The notes under the pieces are model-generated. The model did no database searches, had not been told where the DNA came from, and saw only the letters and a program-made list of their open reading frames with translations. Shown in pieces: positions 52,544 through 62,070 of a DNA stretch of 64,000 nucleotides. The position numbers and the translations under genes were made by a program. Origin of the DNA: Chryseobacterium mucoviscidosis (lineage in GTDB: Bacteria > Bacteroidota > Bacteroidia > Flavobacteriales > Weeksellaceae). How positions within the stretch are numbered: position 1 is the first letter of the stretch; each line of letters starts with the position of its first letter. The stretch spans positions 248,001-312,000 of the forward strand of contig NZ_MVAG01000122.1 in NCBI RefSeq assembly GCF_002177115.1. The letters run 5' to 3'.

Positions 52544-52684
52544 AAAATTATTTATGACATAAGGCGGTAACTGCAAAAATCTAGTTTTCAATTTTTTATA
52601 TTCTTAAAATTAATGATATTTTAATAAAATTTTCCGAACTTTAAGCAGATTAATTTACTATTTTAGCCACCCAATTTTTAAAGC

Positions 52685-54550
52685 ATGAAAAAAATTCTAC
52701 TGCCTATTATTCTGATTTCATCGTATTTCGCAGCTCAGGCTCCTGCAGGATATTACGACGGAACGACGGGTTTGACGGGTTACGCCTTAAAATCAAAGCT
52801 TCATGATATCATTTCGGCGAAAAATATAAACTGGCATTATGGTGATCTTACCAATTATTATAATCAGACAGATTTAGATAAATATTACGATTACGGACCA
52901 AGCAATACAACGATTCTGCTTGATATGTATTCTGAAATTCCTACCGGTCCGGATGCATATGAATATACAACGGCAAATATTATCGGAAGTGCTTCTGCGG
53001 AAGGACAGGGCTGGAATCGTGAACATATGATGCCGCAAAGTACTTTTTACAGCAATTATCCGATGTATTCCGATCTGTTTTATGTGGTTCCTACGGATGC
53101 AAGAATCAATCAGTTGAGAAGCAATTATCCTTACGGAATTGTGGGTTCTACGATCTATTATACATTTACCAACAGTTCAAGAATAGGGAACTGTGCTATT
53201 CCGGGAGTTACTTATACCGGAAGGGTATATGAGCCGATTAATGAATTTAAAGGGGATGTTGCGAGAAGTCTGCTGTATTTTGCAGTACGGTACGAAGGCA
53301 AATTAGGAACGTTTAATTTTAATAATAACGCCAATCCGGCTTCGGATACCAATCCTCTGGACGGAACGGAAGAAAGGGCTTTTGATTCTGCTTACATTGC
53401 GATGCTGCTTCAGTGGCATCAGCAAGATCCTGTTTCGCAAAGGGAAATCGACAGGAATAATGCTGTTTATGCAATCCAGAAAAACAGAAATCCTTTTATT
53501 GATAATCCTTCGTGGGTAAATACGATTTGGGGACAGACTCCCGATGCGGTGGCGCCACAGACTCCTACAAACGTAACGGTAACACAAAACAGTGCTTATT
53601 TTACGACACTGAGCTGGACTCCGAGTACAAGTACGGATGTTATAGGGTATAAGATTTACCAGAACGGAACTTTGGTGGGATCTACTAAGGGAACAACATT
53701 TACAGTAGATCATCTTACTCCTTCTACAGCTTATAATTTTACTGTAAAAGCCTACGATAATGGTTATCTGCTTTCTTCAGACAGCAATACAGCTTCTGCA
53801 ACAACATTAGCTTCAGATGTATATGCCAAAGATTTAATGGTAACAAAATATCTTGAAGGGACTTCAAATAATAAAGGAATCGAAATCACCAATAAAACAG
53901 GACACCCTGTAAATTTAAGTGATTACAGATTGTCTATTCAGTTTAGCAGCGGAGCAAATTATTATTTTGTAGATCCTTATGAACTGGAAGGAATTGTTCA
54001 GAATAACGAAACTTTTGTGGTGTTGAATCCGGATGCCAATTTCTCCTGTTACACGATCAATCAGGCAAAGTTTGTAACGGCGGCTCCGCAGATGACGTAT
54101 TCCGGAAGCCAGTATCTTGAACTGAGATATAAATCTTCAACCGTTGATGCGATTGGAGTTTCGGGAACAAATAATTCTTCGGTTTTAGGGAATGTGTCTT
54201 TATATAGAAAATCCAATATCGCGCAGCCGACAACGACGTTTACTATTTCGGAATGGGATTCTTACGCAAGTAATTACTGCCAGAGTTTAGGAACCTTGGC
54301 AACGGCAGAAGCGATTCTTGCACAGAATAATGAATTTAAAATTTATCCGAATCCTGTGAACGATTATGTTTTTGTAAGTGGAAAAACAGAATATATAAAA
54401 ACAGCACAGATTTTAGATCTTTCAGGGAAAGTGATTTACACTGAACAAAATCCATTTAAGAACAAAAAAGGCATTTCTGTTCAAAATTTGTCTACAGGAA
54501 CCTATTTGTTGAAAATTGATGATAAAATCTATCAGTTTATCAAAAAATAA
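52685..54550 (+). CDS. Endonuclease I family nuclease, type IX secreted
   Basis: A 621-residue secreted nuclease. Signal peptide (about 1-18, SSYFAAQ), then an endonuclease I domain (EndA/NucM family, about 25-285) with the catalytic His in GWNREHMMPQSTF and the downstream YVVPTDARINQLRSNYPYG pattern. A fibronectin type III domain follows (about 290-375), then a lamin-tail-like beta domain (DLMVTKYLEGTSNNKGIEIT, about 380-530) and a type A sorting domain (KIYPNPVNDYVFVSGK). It is probably a surface or extracellular DNase that degrades environmental DNA. Confidence 0.92.
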   Translation: MKKILLPIILISSYFAAQAPAGYYDGTTGLTGYALKSKLHDIISAKNINWHYGDLTNYYNQTDLDKYYDYGPSNTTILLDMYSEIPTGPDAYEYTTANIIGSASAEGQGWNREHMMPQSTFYSNYPMYSDLFYVVPTDARINQLRSNYPYGIVGSTIYYTFTNSSRIGNCAIPGVTYTGRVYEPINEFKGDVARSLLYFAVRYEGKLGTFNFNNNANPASDTNPLDGTEERAFDSAYIAMLLQWHQQDPVSQREIDRNNAVYAIQKNRNPFIDNPSWVNTIWGQTPDAVAPQTPTNVTVTQNSAYFTTLSWTPSTSTDVIGYKIYQNGTLVGSTKGTTFTVDHLTPSTAYNFTVKAYDNGYLLSSDSNTASATTLASDVYAKDLMVTKYLEGTSNNKGIEITNKTGHPVNLSDYRLSIQFSSGANYYFVDPYELEGIVQNNETFVVLNPDANFSCYTINQAKFVTAAPQMTYSGSQYLELRYKSSTVDAIGVSGTNNSSVLGNVSLYRKSNIAQPTTTFTISEWDSYASNYCQSLGTLATAEAILAQNNEFKIYPNPVNDYVFVSGKTEYIKTAQILDLSGKVIYTEQNPFKNKKGISVQNLSTGTYLLKIDDKIYQFIKK

Positions 54551-54570
54551 TGTAATGTTTTAAGCAAAGA

Positions 54571-54607
54571 AAACAGCCTTCGGTAAAATCTGAAGGCTGT
54601 TTTTTTG
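54571..54607. terminator. Bidirectional terminator
   Basis: Perfect 11-base stem AAACAGCCTTC / GAAGGCTGTTT with a 10-base loop and T-rich flanks, between convergent nuclease and CotH genes. Confidence 0.85.
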
Positions 54608-54622
54608 TTATTTTCAAAAATT

Positions 54623-57600
54623 CTATTCTTTAATCATTTTAAAAGTTTTGTTTTCTTTTTCTCCCTGAATTCTAATTATATATCCGCCAGAAGAAAGCCC
54701 GGAAACATTAATGGTATTTGTTCCTGCTTCTAAAACCTGCGTTTTGATGGTTTGACCGGCTATATTGTAAACAGAAACGGTAGATTTTTCGTTTAAGATT
54801 ACCAATAGTTTTTCTTTCATTGGATTAGGATAAACTTTAATCTCTTTTAAATTTTCAGCAGAAATGTCATGGGGAGATTTCTTTTGTGAATTTTCTTTCT
54901 GAGCGTATAATCTGGAGGCAGGATTTAGAAGAGAATCATCCTTCCAGCTTTCCGGCAGACTGTTGTCCATATCTTCAGAGATCAGTTTAAGATAAGAACC
55001 TAAACCGTTTGCCTGAGTTGGCCAGGGAGAATTTACTCCATAATACACATAATCCATAATATTTCCGGATGCATCTTTAAAGGTAATCGGTTCTCCTGAA
55101 TTACTAAGGCTTCCACTTGTCCACTGATATTTATTTATTAAATCAAACCCAGAAATGAGAGCCGGATTTTTTGCAAGCATAATGGTTTGGTTTTGTGCTA
55201 TTTTGAAACCTTGTGGAAATGTATAACTAACTGCATCGGAAATAGTATATCCGGAAACATCGATTTCTGAGCCTCCGGGATTTGAAATTAAAATAAATTC
55301 TGCATCACTGATAGATTGCGGTTTGTAATTGATTCCTGTAATCATGAATTTGCCTTCATTAAATTCTTCAATTTTTATCGTTTTTGAGAATTTTGGTCCC
55401 CAGTTATTGGTGGTGAACGGACGGGTTACGACGGCATAAGTTCCTGTTGGTAAATTAAATTCTCCATTGTACAATAATGCCGCGGAAGATATAGTACCGT
55501 CATTTCCCATAGGATCTGTTCCGTTTGTTGTATAATAAAGCTGGGTGTTTGCATTGGGATTAACCATTTTAATAGTTTCTGTTGTTTTAATTATTCCGGC
55601 GGTAGGAATATCGGCAGCGTTAAGAGTATGCGCCATATTATATTCCATCCATTTCTGTAAACTGAACGAAACCCTTTCCGGAACCTGTGCAATAATTCTT
55701 GGTCCGTCTATATTTTTCCACTGGCTGTAAACATTTGAGGTGTATCCCATGTATGCTGCGTCTAATTTATAAAGCCTGTCCAGCTCAATCATCACAGACT
55801 GTATTTTCTGCTGTACCCGAAGTACGGATAATGGCGCTACTGAAGCTCCTGCGAAATTTCCGGAGGCAGATCCGATGTATTTCAGAACGGCATCTTTTAC
55901 CAATGTCTTAAATTCTAAATTCCCTGTTGCAGCATTGGTGTTGGATCCCATAAACTGTCCGAAAATTCCTCCGGGACCATTTTTGCTTTCATTAAGAATC
56001 CATTTGTATTTATAATTGCCGCCGCCTCCGGCAAATGATCTTGCAGGCATGGCTGTGTCTGCCGAAGAGTAAGTAATTCCTCCGAAGAAAGAGCCGTCTG
56101 TATCGTTAATCATGAACTTGGCTTTCATGATGTTCGGATCATTATGGGTAATTGCAACGGCTTCGTTTTCGGTATCGGTAAACATAAACATAATCTGGAA
56201 TTTGATAAGATCATCAACATCTACAAATTTTTTAAACTCCTGAAATTTTTTGGCAGAAGCTAAATTTCTGATGTTATCCCATATCGCCTGATTTCCATCT
56301 CCTGTCTCTACAATTCCGTTGGTAAAATAGCCATCCTGCAGATTCACCTTTGTGTAGTTATCATCATCATCCCCAAAAGTTTCTTCAAGATTATTGGTAT
56401 TGAAATCATTGCGCATTGTTTTTAAACCACGATATTTACCATTAATGAAAAGATGGATGAAGCGTGTATTCAGGGCGTATTTTCCCATTTCTTTCTGAAG
56501 TTCCATAGAAACTTTTTCACTGTACCGCATAAACCCTAAATTGAAAACATTTCTGGAAGCGTTATCCTGCCCTTGTTTTAATTCAATGGTCTGCGTTTTT
56601 TCCGGAACCTCAAAAGCATCATTAGGATAAGAGTCGAAAAACGGATACTTTGCTTTTTTAACTCCGGAATCAGAATTAAATTTAAATTTTATGTTTGGAT
56701 TATAAAACCCTAAACTTTCCTGTCCGAATCTTTTCGTCATAGAATTGCTGAAGAAATTTTTTCTTCCGGCGTATACATTATTATCTATATATTCTACGGA
56801 AGCCTCCGTCCATGTTGCCGTAGGTTCAGAATTCATTGAAATAGAAACAACAGGCACTTCGCCAATTGCCTGTGCATATTCATCCGCTGTAATATTGGAT
56901 TTATATATCCATTGGTTATAACCGCCTGAAGTATTTTCATTGGCATAGTTGTTTTTGAGAATATACGTATGTGCAACCACTCCGGAATTATTTCCATTGG
57001 CATCATAAGCATAGAATTTCACTACAGAAGTTTTGTTGATTACTATCGGAGCAGTGTACACTGTTCCGATGGTTGCAGAAGGAGTTTTGCCGTCTAAAGT
57101 ATAACGAACCGTTGTGCCTGTCTGTACAGGAACAGAAAGATCAAAACCTTCTGAATACACACCTCTCTCTTTACTGAAAGTGAGATCCAGTCGTCTTTTT
57201 CCGCCATTATTAGATGCTTTGTAGGTGGGTGTTATAAAGTTTACGAATGTTCCGTTTCCGTCTGATATTCTTCCCAAAGACTGGTTGAAAGGAATGGAGG
57301 TGAACGGTAAAACATCCTGTTCGATAAGATTTCCATTTACTTTTCTGGACAGATAAAGGGTTTCGCCATCAGAACTGAGCCCGAAATTCAGATGATTGCT
57401 TCCTTTTGCGGGATCGCTGTCTGCGATGAATATTCCATATCCTTTTGCCGGAATATAAACGTTTCTTAATTCGCTTAAAGTTCTGTTTCCGTTTTTATCC
57501 GAAAGATAAACACCGCTGTTCTGGTTGGCGAAATATACAGGATAATCGTGTGCGTTGTAAAGTTCAATCCAGTCTTCGCTCTGAACCAATGTTCCTTCGG

Positions 57601-59362
57601 AGGATATTTCATTGATGTAAAGCTGCGTCATGTTGGCGGGATCTGTTTCTATTCCTTCGATTTTTGATCCTGCATTGTTGTTAAGGTACTCAATGACAAG
57701 ACGAGGCTGATAAGAGAGAGAACCGTTTTTGGAGTACACCGCAGCTCCTCCCGACTCCGATTCTATTTTAAATGCAAGTGAATTTCCGGAACTCCATCCG
57801 TTCATTCGGATCTCGTCTATTATATTTCTTAAGTTAGGAGTGCGGTATTTGGTATTGGAAATCCAGGTTCCTGTATTCCAGTCAATAAAAATTGTTGAAT
57901 AATCTCTTTTCGTAATGTCCTGTAATGCCGAAGTATAGATCTGAGAGTTTGTGTTTTCTGTATAGATTTTAATTTTTGCATTTGTTGTATTGTTGCCATA
58001 AGCGTAAAATTCTAAATATGCATCCTGGATATATGCGCCTGAAGGAATCTGGATGTTTTCGAACCTTAAACCCGTGGTTTGCGGAGTTGCTCCGTATTTT
58101 CCGCCAAGTTCAAGAATTCCGCTTCCCAGATCCATATTTCCTGTAGGAAGTATTTGTTCTGCATCATTTTCATTTTTAATGATATAGGTTTTAAATGTTT
58201 CCTCTAAAGGAATCGCGCCTACTGCCGGACCAGAACCGTTGTTTTTATATTCTATGACTAATCTGGGCTGGTAAGTTGAACTTGCTTCTCTAGACCATAC
58301 GGTTGCGTTTCCTTCGTTTCCTTCAATTTTAAAAGCAATTGGCTGTCCGGATTGCCATCCGCTAAGCCTTGCTTCATCAATTATTTCTTTAAGATCTGCT
58401 GTTTTATATTTTACATTCGCAACACTCCATGGAACAGTGATCCATTTTACTTTCCGCAAACTGTAGTTTCGTGTAGAAATATGATTTACAGCCGTTGTGT
58501 AAGCCGCAGAATTTCCCAGTTCTGTACGGAAGGTAAGTTCAGCATTATTGGGACTCGTGCCGTAAGAATACAATTCTATGTAGGCATTGGTAATTTCTGC
58601 AGCAGGCGGAATCTGAATGTTTTCAAATCTTAAACCTGTAATCTGCGGTGATGTTCCCGATTTTCCGCCGAGTTCCAGCGCGGCTTCTCCAAGATTTACA
58701 TTTCCGGTTGTAAGAATTTGTTCCGCATCGTTTGTACCGGATGTAATTGTTGCCGAAATGGTAGTGGTATTGGTTGTATAAAGTATAACGAGCTTCGGTC
58801 TGTAACCTATACCTCCCGAAAAAGATTTTACTGTAAAATCTCCCTGTGCATTTCCTTTAATTCGAAAAGAGATATTTGCACCATTAATTGTTCCCGGGAA
58901 CATTTCGCTGAAAATATTCTTAAGATCCGGCGACTGATATTTCTGATTAGCCTGACATCCATTCGTAATCCATTCAACAAAATTGGAGGAATAATTTCGG
59001 GATTTTAAATTCAGACCAGTAGAGGAAGCTGTTGAAGCAGGATAGGGAAGTGAGCTGCCTATTTCTCCGGTAATTTTCAATGTTGTAGAATTCGTACTTA
59101 CTTCATCGCCGTAAAAAATCAGATAAACATTATTTACAACCGCATCAGACGGGAGTGTAATATCGTTAAAATAAAGAAATGTTTCCTGTAGATTGGTGCC
59201 GTCTTTTCCGGATAGTTCAAGATCCGAACTGTCAAAGCTTACAGTATTGTTTGCCAGTACTTCAGCGTCATTAGATTGGCTGCTTATCTCTGTTTGATAC
59301 TGGCTTTGCGAAAATACAAAGCAGGAAAAACAAAGCGCCATTAAGAGCATTTTAGTTTTCAT
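54623..59362 (-). CDS. Large CotH-kinase-family protein with three N-terminal repeats, type IX secreted
   Basis: A 1579-residue exported protein. Signal peptide (about 1-18), then three tandem modules of about 180 residues (roughly 24-195, 200-372, 392-562), each opening with NDAEQIL(P/T)TGN-like sequence, then LELGGK and TGLRFENIQIP; they resemble DNRLRE/CBM96-type beta domains. Next are a lamin-tail domain (LYINEISSEGTLVQSEDWIE, near 575-700), a chitobiase C-terminal-like domain (VRYTLDGKTPS), the CotH domain (about 830-1230, with FINGKYRGLKTMRNDFNTNN), a second chitobiase-like module (YYTTNGTDPMG), a second lamin-tail-like domain and a type A sorting domain (KVYPNPMKEKLLVILN). Whether the CotH part is an active kinase is not known. 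Confidence 0.88.
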   Translation of the reverse strand: MKTKMLLMALCFSCFVFSQSQYQTEISSQSNDAEVLANNTVSFDSSDLELSGKDGTNLQETFLYFNDITLPSDAVVNNVYLIFYGDEVSTNSTTLKITGEIGSSLPYPASTASSTGLNLKSRNYSSNFVEWITNGCQANQKYQSPDLKNIFSEMFPGTINGANISFRIKGNAQGDFTVKSFSGGIGYRPKLVILYTTNTTTISATITSGTNDAEQILTTGNVNLGEAALELGGKSGTSPQITGLRFENIQIPPAAEITNAYIELYSYGTSPNNAELTFRTELGNSAAYTTAVNHISTRNYSLRKVKWITVPWSVANVKYKTADLKEIIDEARLSGWQSGQPIAFKIEGNEGNATVWSREASSTYQPRLVIEYKNNGSGPAVGAIPLEETFKTYIIKNENDAEQILPTGNMDLGSGILELGGKYGATPQTTGLRFENIQIPSGAYIQDAYLEFYAYGNNTTNAKIKIYTENTNSQIYTSALQDITKRDYSTIFIDWNTGTWISNTKYRTPNLRNIIDEIRMNGWSSGNSLAFKIESESGGAAVYSKNGSLSYQPRLVIEYLNNNAGSKIEGIETDPANMTQLYINEISSEGTLVQSEDWIELYNAHDYPVYFANQNSGVYLSDKNGNRTLSELRNVYIPAKGYGIFIADSDPAKGSNHLNFGLSSDGETLYLSRKVNGNLIEQDVLPFTSIPFNQSLGRISDGNGTFVNFITPTYKASNNGGKRRLDLTFSKERGVYSEGFDLSVPVQTGTTVRYTLDGKTPSATIGTVYTAPIVINKTSVVKFYAYDANGNNSGVVAHTYILKNNYANENTSGGYNQWIYKSNITADEYAQAIGEVPVVSISMNSEPTATWTEASVEYIDNNVYAGRKNFFSNSMTKRFGQESLGFYNPNIKFKFNSDSGVKKAKYPFFDSYPNDAFEVPEKTQTIELKQGQDNASRNVFNLGFMRYSEKVSMELQKEMGKYALNTRFIHLFINGKYRGLKTMRNDFNTNNLEETFGDDDDNYTKVNLQDGYFTNGIVETGDGNQAIWDNIRNLASAKKFQEFKKFVDVDDLIKFQIMFMFTDTENEAVAITHNDPNIMKAKFMINDTDGSFFGGITYSSADTAMPARSFAGGGGNYKYKWILNESKNGPGGIFGQFMGSNTNAATGNLEFKTLVKDAVLKYIGSASGNFAGASVAPLSVLRVQQKIQSVMIELDRLYKLDAAYMGYTSNVYSQWKNIDGPRIIAQVPERVSFSLQKWMEYNMAHTLNAADIPTAGIIKTTETIKMVNPNANTQLYYTTNGTDPMGNDGTISSAALLYNGEFNLPTGTYAVVTRPFTTNNWGPKFSKTIKIEEFNEGKFMITGINYKPQSISDAEFILISNPGGSEIDVSGYTISDAVSYTFPQGFKIAQNQTIMLAKNPALISGFDLINKYQWTSGSLSNSGEPITFKDASGNIMDYVYYGVNSPWPTQANGLGSYLKLISEDMDNSLPESWKDDSLLNPASRLYAQKENSQKKSPHDISAENLKEIKVYPNPMKEKLLVILNEKSTVSVYNIAGQTIKTQVLEAGTNTINVSGLSSGGYIIRIQGEKENKTFKMIKE

Positions 59363-59890
59363 GATAGTTGCATTTAAAGGTTAAACTTCATTCGTGTTTT
59401 TTTTAAATACATTCTGATAACATTACTAAAATACGTTTTATTTTATTTATATGGTGTTTTTAATTGGAATATGTTATTAAATATTTAAATAATTAAGTTA
59501 AAAATTTAAATTACTTCAAATTAATCTAATAATAATCCAAAATTCAGTTTGAAACAATATATTCGAAATATTTTTTTTAGTTCTTCACTTTTATCGGAGG
59601 AAAATTTATTTTTTTTGAATAAAATCATGACAACAGAACACAAAAGTTACTTTTTGATTTAAAATAATCTTTTTAGTAAAATTATTTTTATTCTTTGAAA
59701 TCTTATTTCTGTACACATTTTCAGTATGTTTTTACTTTTTTGCTGGTCAATTTCTTAAATTTTCTGTTAGAGATTGAAAAATGCAGTCAACTATAAGGTA
59801 TAGATATAAGCAGAATCACTAATAATCATTATCTATAAGTGTTTCTGCTTATATTTTTTATTTATAAGTAATAATGCTTATATTTGCAGA
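59363..59890. other. 528-base AT-rich gap with the satD operator region
   Basis: No gene is visible. The first 400 bases are very AT-rich without clear motifs. The last 100 contain four TATAAG and two CTTATA half-sites arranged as inverted repeats, and the satD -7 box. Confidence 0.7.
59792..59886 (+). promoter_or_regulatory. satD promoter with TATAAG-N8-CTTATA operators
   Basis: Two perfect inverted repeats TATAAG-N8-CTTATA at 59834-59853 and 59863-59882, centres 29 bases apart. Extra TATAAG half-sites lie at 59792 and 59805. The -7 box TATATTTG (59879-59886) overlaps the second operator. ATATAAGCAGAA at 59804-59815 is also the exact complement of TTCTGCTTATAT at 59843-59854. The satD ATG begins 5 bases after the -7 box, so the transcript may be leaderless. 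Confidence 0.65.
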
Positions 59891-60496
59891 ATGATAGCGG
59901 TCATTACCGGAGATATTATAAATTCGCAGCACGCGGAAACAGAGGTTTGGATCACCAAGCTTAAAAATCTTCTCGAACATTGGGGAAGCGCTCCCGGTAC
60001 ATGGGAAATCTACAGAGGAGACGAATTTCAGTTCAAATGTAAGATAGATGAAGTATTCTGGCGTTTTCTCGCTATAAAATCACTTATAAAAAGTCAGGAA
60101 AATTTAGACGTAAGAATTGCCATTGGTATTGGTGAGGAAAATTTTTCATCTGAAAAAATCACCGAATCCAACGGAACGGCTTATGTACATTCCGGAAGAC
60201 TGTTGAACGATCTTAAAAATGACGGACATACCGTTTCCATTAAAACATCTAATGATTCCGTAGACCGGGACCTTAATATTCTGCTGAAATGGTCTTCTAA
60301 GGATTTTGATTCCTGGACGGTTGCCAATGCAGAAATTATTCATGAGATGATTATGAATAAAGACATCACGCAGGAAGATCTTGCGAAAAAGTTTGCCATC
60401 TCACAATCTTCTGTAAGCCAGAGACTGAAGCGTGCAAACTATGAACTGATCGTAGAAACCAATCAATATTTCAGAAAAAAAATATCCGAACTGTAA
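59891..60496 (+). CDS. satD: SatD family protein with C-terminal HTH
   Basis: A 201-residue protein. The N-terminal part (AVITGDIINSQHAETEVWIT, YRGDEFQFKCKI, VRIAIGIGEE) is the SatD-family domain, which resembles nucleotide-cyclase-like alpha/beta folds. The C-terminus (about 153-201) is a helix-turn-helix, DITQEDLAKKFAISQSSVSQRL. It pairs with a downstream DUF3307 membrane protein 2 bases later, a combination I know from other Bacteroidetes. The promoter carries two inverted repeats that this HTH could bind. Biological role unknown. Confidence 0.85.
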   Translation: MIAVITGDIINSQHAETEVWITKLKNLLEHWGSAPGTWEIYRGDEFQFKCKIDEVFWRFLAIKSLIKSQENLDVRIAIGIGEENFSSEKITESNGTAYVHSGRLLNDLKNDGHTVSIKTSNDSVDRDLNILLKWSSKDFDSWTVANAEIIHEMIMNKDITQEDLAKKFAISQSSVSQRLKRANYELIVETNQYFRKKISEL

Positions 60497-60498
60497 GC

Positions 60499-61194
60499 AT
60501 GGTTTTTATTCAGCTCATATTGGCGCATTTATTTGGAGACTTTATTCTTCAGCCAAATTCATGGGTTGCAGAGAAGGAAAGCAAAAAACTGAAAAGCAGA
60601 TATTTGTACCTTCATGTTCTCATCCACACCATTCTGAGTTTTATTTTCCTCTGGAATACCGAATTTTGGTGGATCGCCGTTCTGGTTGGAGCTTCACATT
60701 TCATTATAGATGCTGCGAAGCTTAGTTTTCAGACCGTAAAATCTAAAAAATCATGGTTTTTTATCGATCAGGCTTTGCATATTGTGGTGATCGCAGGAGT
60801 TTCCTTTTATTTCAATGAATTTAATTTTGACTTTTTAAAAAATCAGGAAATTTTAAAAATCATCATGGCAGCTTTGTTTTTAACGACACCGGCTTCCATT
60901 TTTATCAAGATATTATTGTCTTCGTGGACTCCGGTTCCCGAAACTCAGAATAACATACAAACCGAATCTTTATCGAGTGCCGGAAAATATATCGGGATCT
61001 TAGAACGTTTATTGGTTTTCACCTTTATTGTAGTTAATCATTGGGAAGGCGTAGGTTTTATGGTTGCTGCAAAATCTGTTTTCAGATTCAGTGATCTTGC
61101 TCAGGCAAAGCAGAGAAAGTTAACCGAATACGTTCTCATCGGAACCCTTCTGAGCTTTGGAATGGCAGTTTTAACAGGAATTTTAATTAAGTAA
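60499..61194 (+). CDS. DUF3307 family membrane protein
   Basis: A 231-residue inner-membrane protein with about six hydrophobic helices. The N-terminal DUF3307 signature is LILAHLFGDFILQPNSWVAE, followed by HVLIHTILSF and ASHFIIDAAKLSF with the conserved His residues. A less conserved second half ends in YVLIGTLLSFGMAVLTGILI. It is translationally close to satD (2 bases), so the two probably form one functional unit. Function unknown. purC begins 29 bases downstream. Confidence 0.87.
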   Translation: MVFIQLILAHLFGDFILQPNSWVAEKESKKLKSRYLYLHVLIHTILSFIFLWNTEFWWIAVLVGASHFIIDAAKLSFQTVKSKKSWFFIDQALHIVVIAGVSFYFNEFNFDFLKNQEILKIIMAALFLTTPASIFIKILLSSWTPVPETQNNIQTESLSSAGKYIGILERLLVFTFIVVNHWEGVGFMVAAKSVFRFSDLAQAKQRKLTEYVLIGTLLSFGMAVLTGILIK

Positions 61195-61223
61195 TATAAA
61201 TCTAATAAAAGTAATTTTAGAAA

Positions 61224-61943
61224 ATGGAAAAGAAAGAAATGTTGTACGAAGGTAAGGCAAAACAGGTTTTTGCAACCGATAATCCTAATGAAGTAGTGGT
61301 ACGTTTCAAAGACGATGCCACTGCATTTAATGCTCAGAAAAGAGGATCCGTAGATCTTAAAGGAGAGATGAACAACGCGATCACGACTCTTATTTTTGAA
61401 TATCTGAATGAAAAAGGGATTAAGACTCATTTCATTAAACAACTGAACGAAAGAGAGCAGTTGGTAAGAAAAGTATCCATCATTCCTTTGGAAATGGTGG
61501 TAAGAAACTATTCGGCAGGAAGTATGGCGCAGAGACTGGGAGTGGAAGAAGGAATTAAATCTCCGGTTACCATCTTCGATATCTGCTACAAAAAAGACGA
61601 ATTGGGAGATCCGCTAATTAACGATCACCACGCAGTATTCTTAGGAGCTGCAACGTATGAGGAGCTTGATGAAATGTATGAATTAACTTCAGACATCAAT
61701 GAAATCTTAATCGATCTTTTCGATAAAATGAACATCATCTTAGTAGATTTCAAAATTGAATTAGGAAAAACGGCAGACGGCGAGATAATCCTTGCAGACG
61801 AAATTTCTCCGGATACGTGCAGACTTTGGGACAAAGATACGATGAAGAAGCTGGATAAGGACAGATTCAGAAGAGATCTTGGTGAAGTTACAGAAGCTTA
61901 CGTTGAGATCTATAACAGACTGAAAACGGTACTTGCTAAATAA
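61224..61943 (+). CDS. purC: Phosphoribosylaminoimidazole-succinocarboxamide synthase
   Basis: A 239-residue SAICAR synthetase of normal length, adding aspartate to CAIR in purine synthesis. Motifs: [21 protein letters not shown] at the N-terminus, [17 protein letters not shown] and [17 protein letters not shown]. It begins 29 bases after the DUF3307 gene and precedes purF, from which a 127-base gap with a GAAG-rich repeat separates it. Confidence 0.97.
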   Translation: MEKKEMLYEGKAKQVFATDNPNEVVVRFKDDATAFNAQKRGSVDLKGEMNNAITTLIFEYLNEKGIKTHFIKQLNEREQLVRKVSIIPLEMVVRNYSAGSMAQRLGVEEGIKSPVTIFDICYKKDELGDPLINDHHAVFLGAATYEELDEMYELTSDINEILIDLFDKMNIILVDFKIELGKTADGEIILADEISPDTCRLWDKDTMKKLDKDRFRRDLGEVTEAYVEIYNRLKTVLAK

Positions 61944-61950
61944 TTACTAA

Positions 61951-62046
61951 GGCAGAAGGCAGAAGCCAGAAGTTGGAAGCTGGAAGTTTATCTGAATAGG
62001 CAATGGTTTTGTTGTGAATTTCAGACTTCGAGCTCCCGGCTTCCAC
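61951..62046. repeat. GAAG-rich imperfect inverted element before purF
   Basis: GGCAGAAGGCAGAAGCCAG and AGTTGGAAGCTGGAAG on the left face CTTCGAGCTCCCGGCTTCC on the right. Such GGAAGC/GCTTCC elements are, as far as I recall, dispersed in Chryseobacterium. It fills the purC-purF gap and no promoter is evident beyond it. Confidence 0.55.
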
Positions 62047-62070
62047 CATCAAAATTTAGAAAAAATAGAA

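Noticed and set aside
62014-62070. 5' extension of purF
   Set aside because: It is encoded by the GAAG-rich repeat; the product looks non-native (RLRAPGFHHQ).
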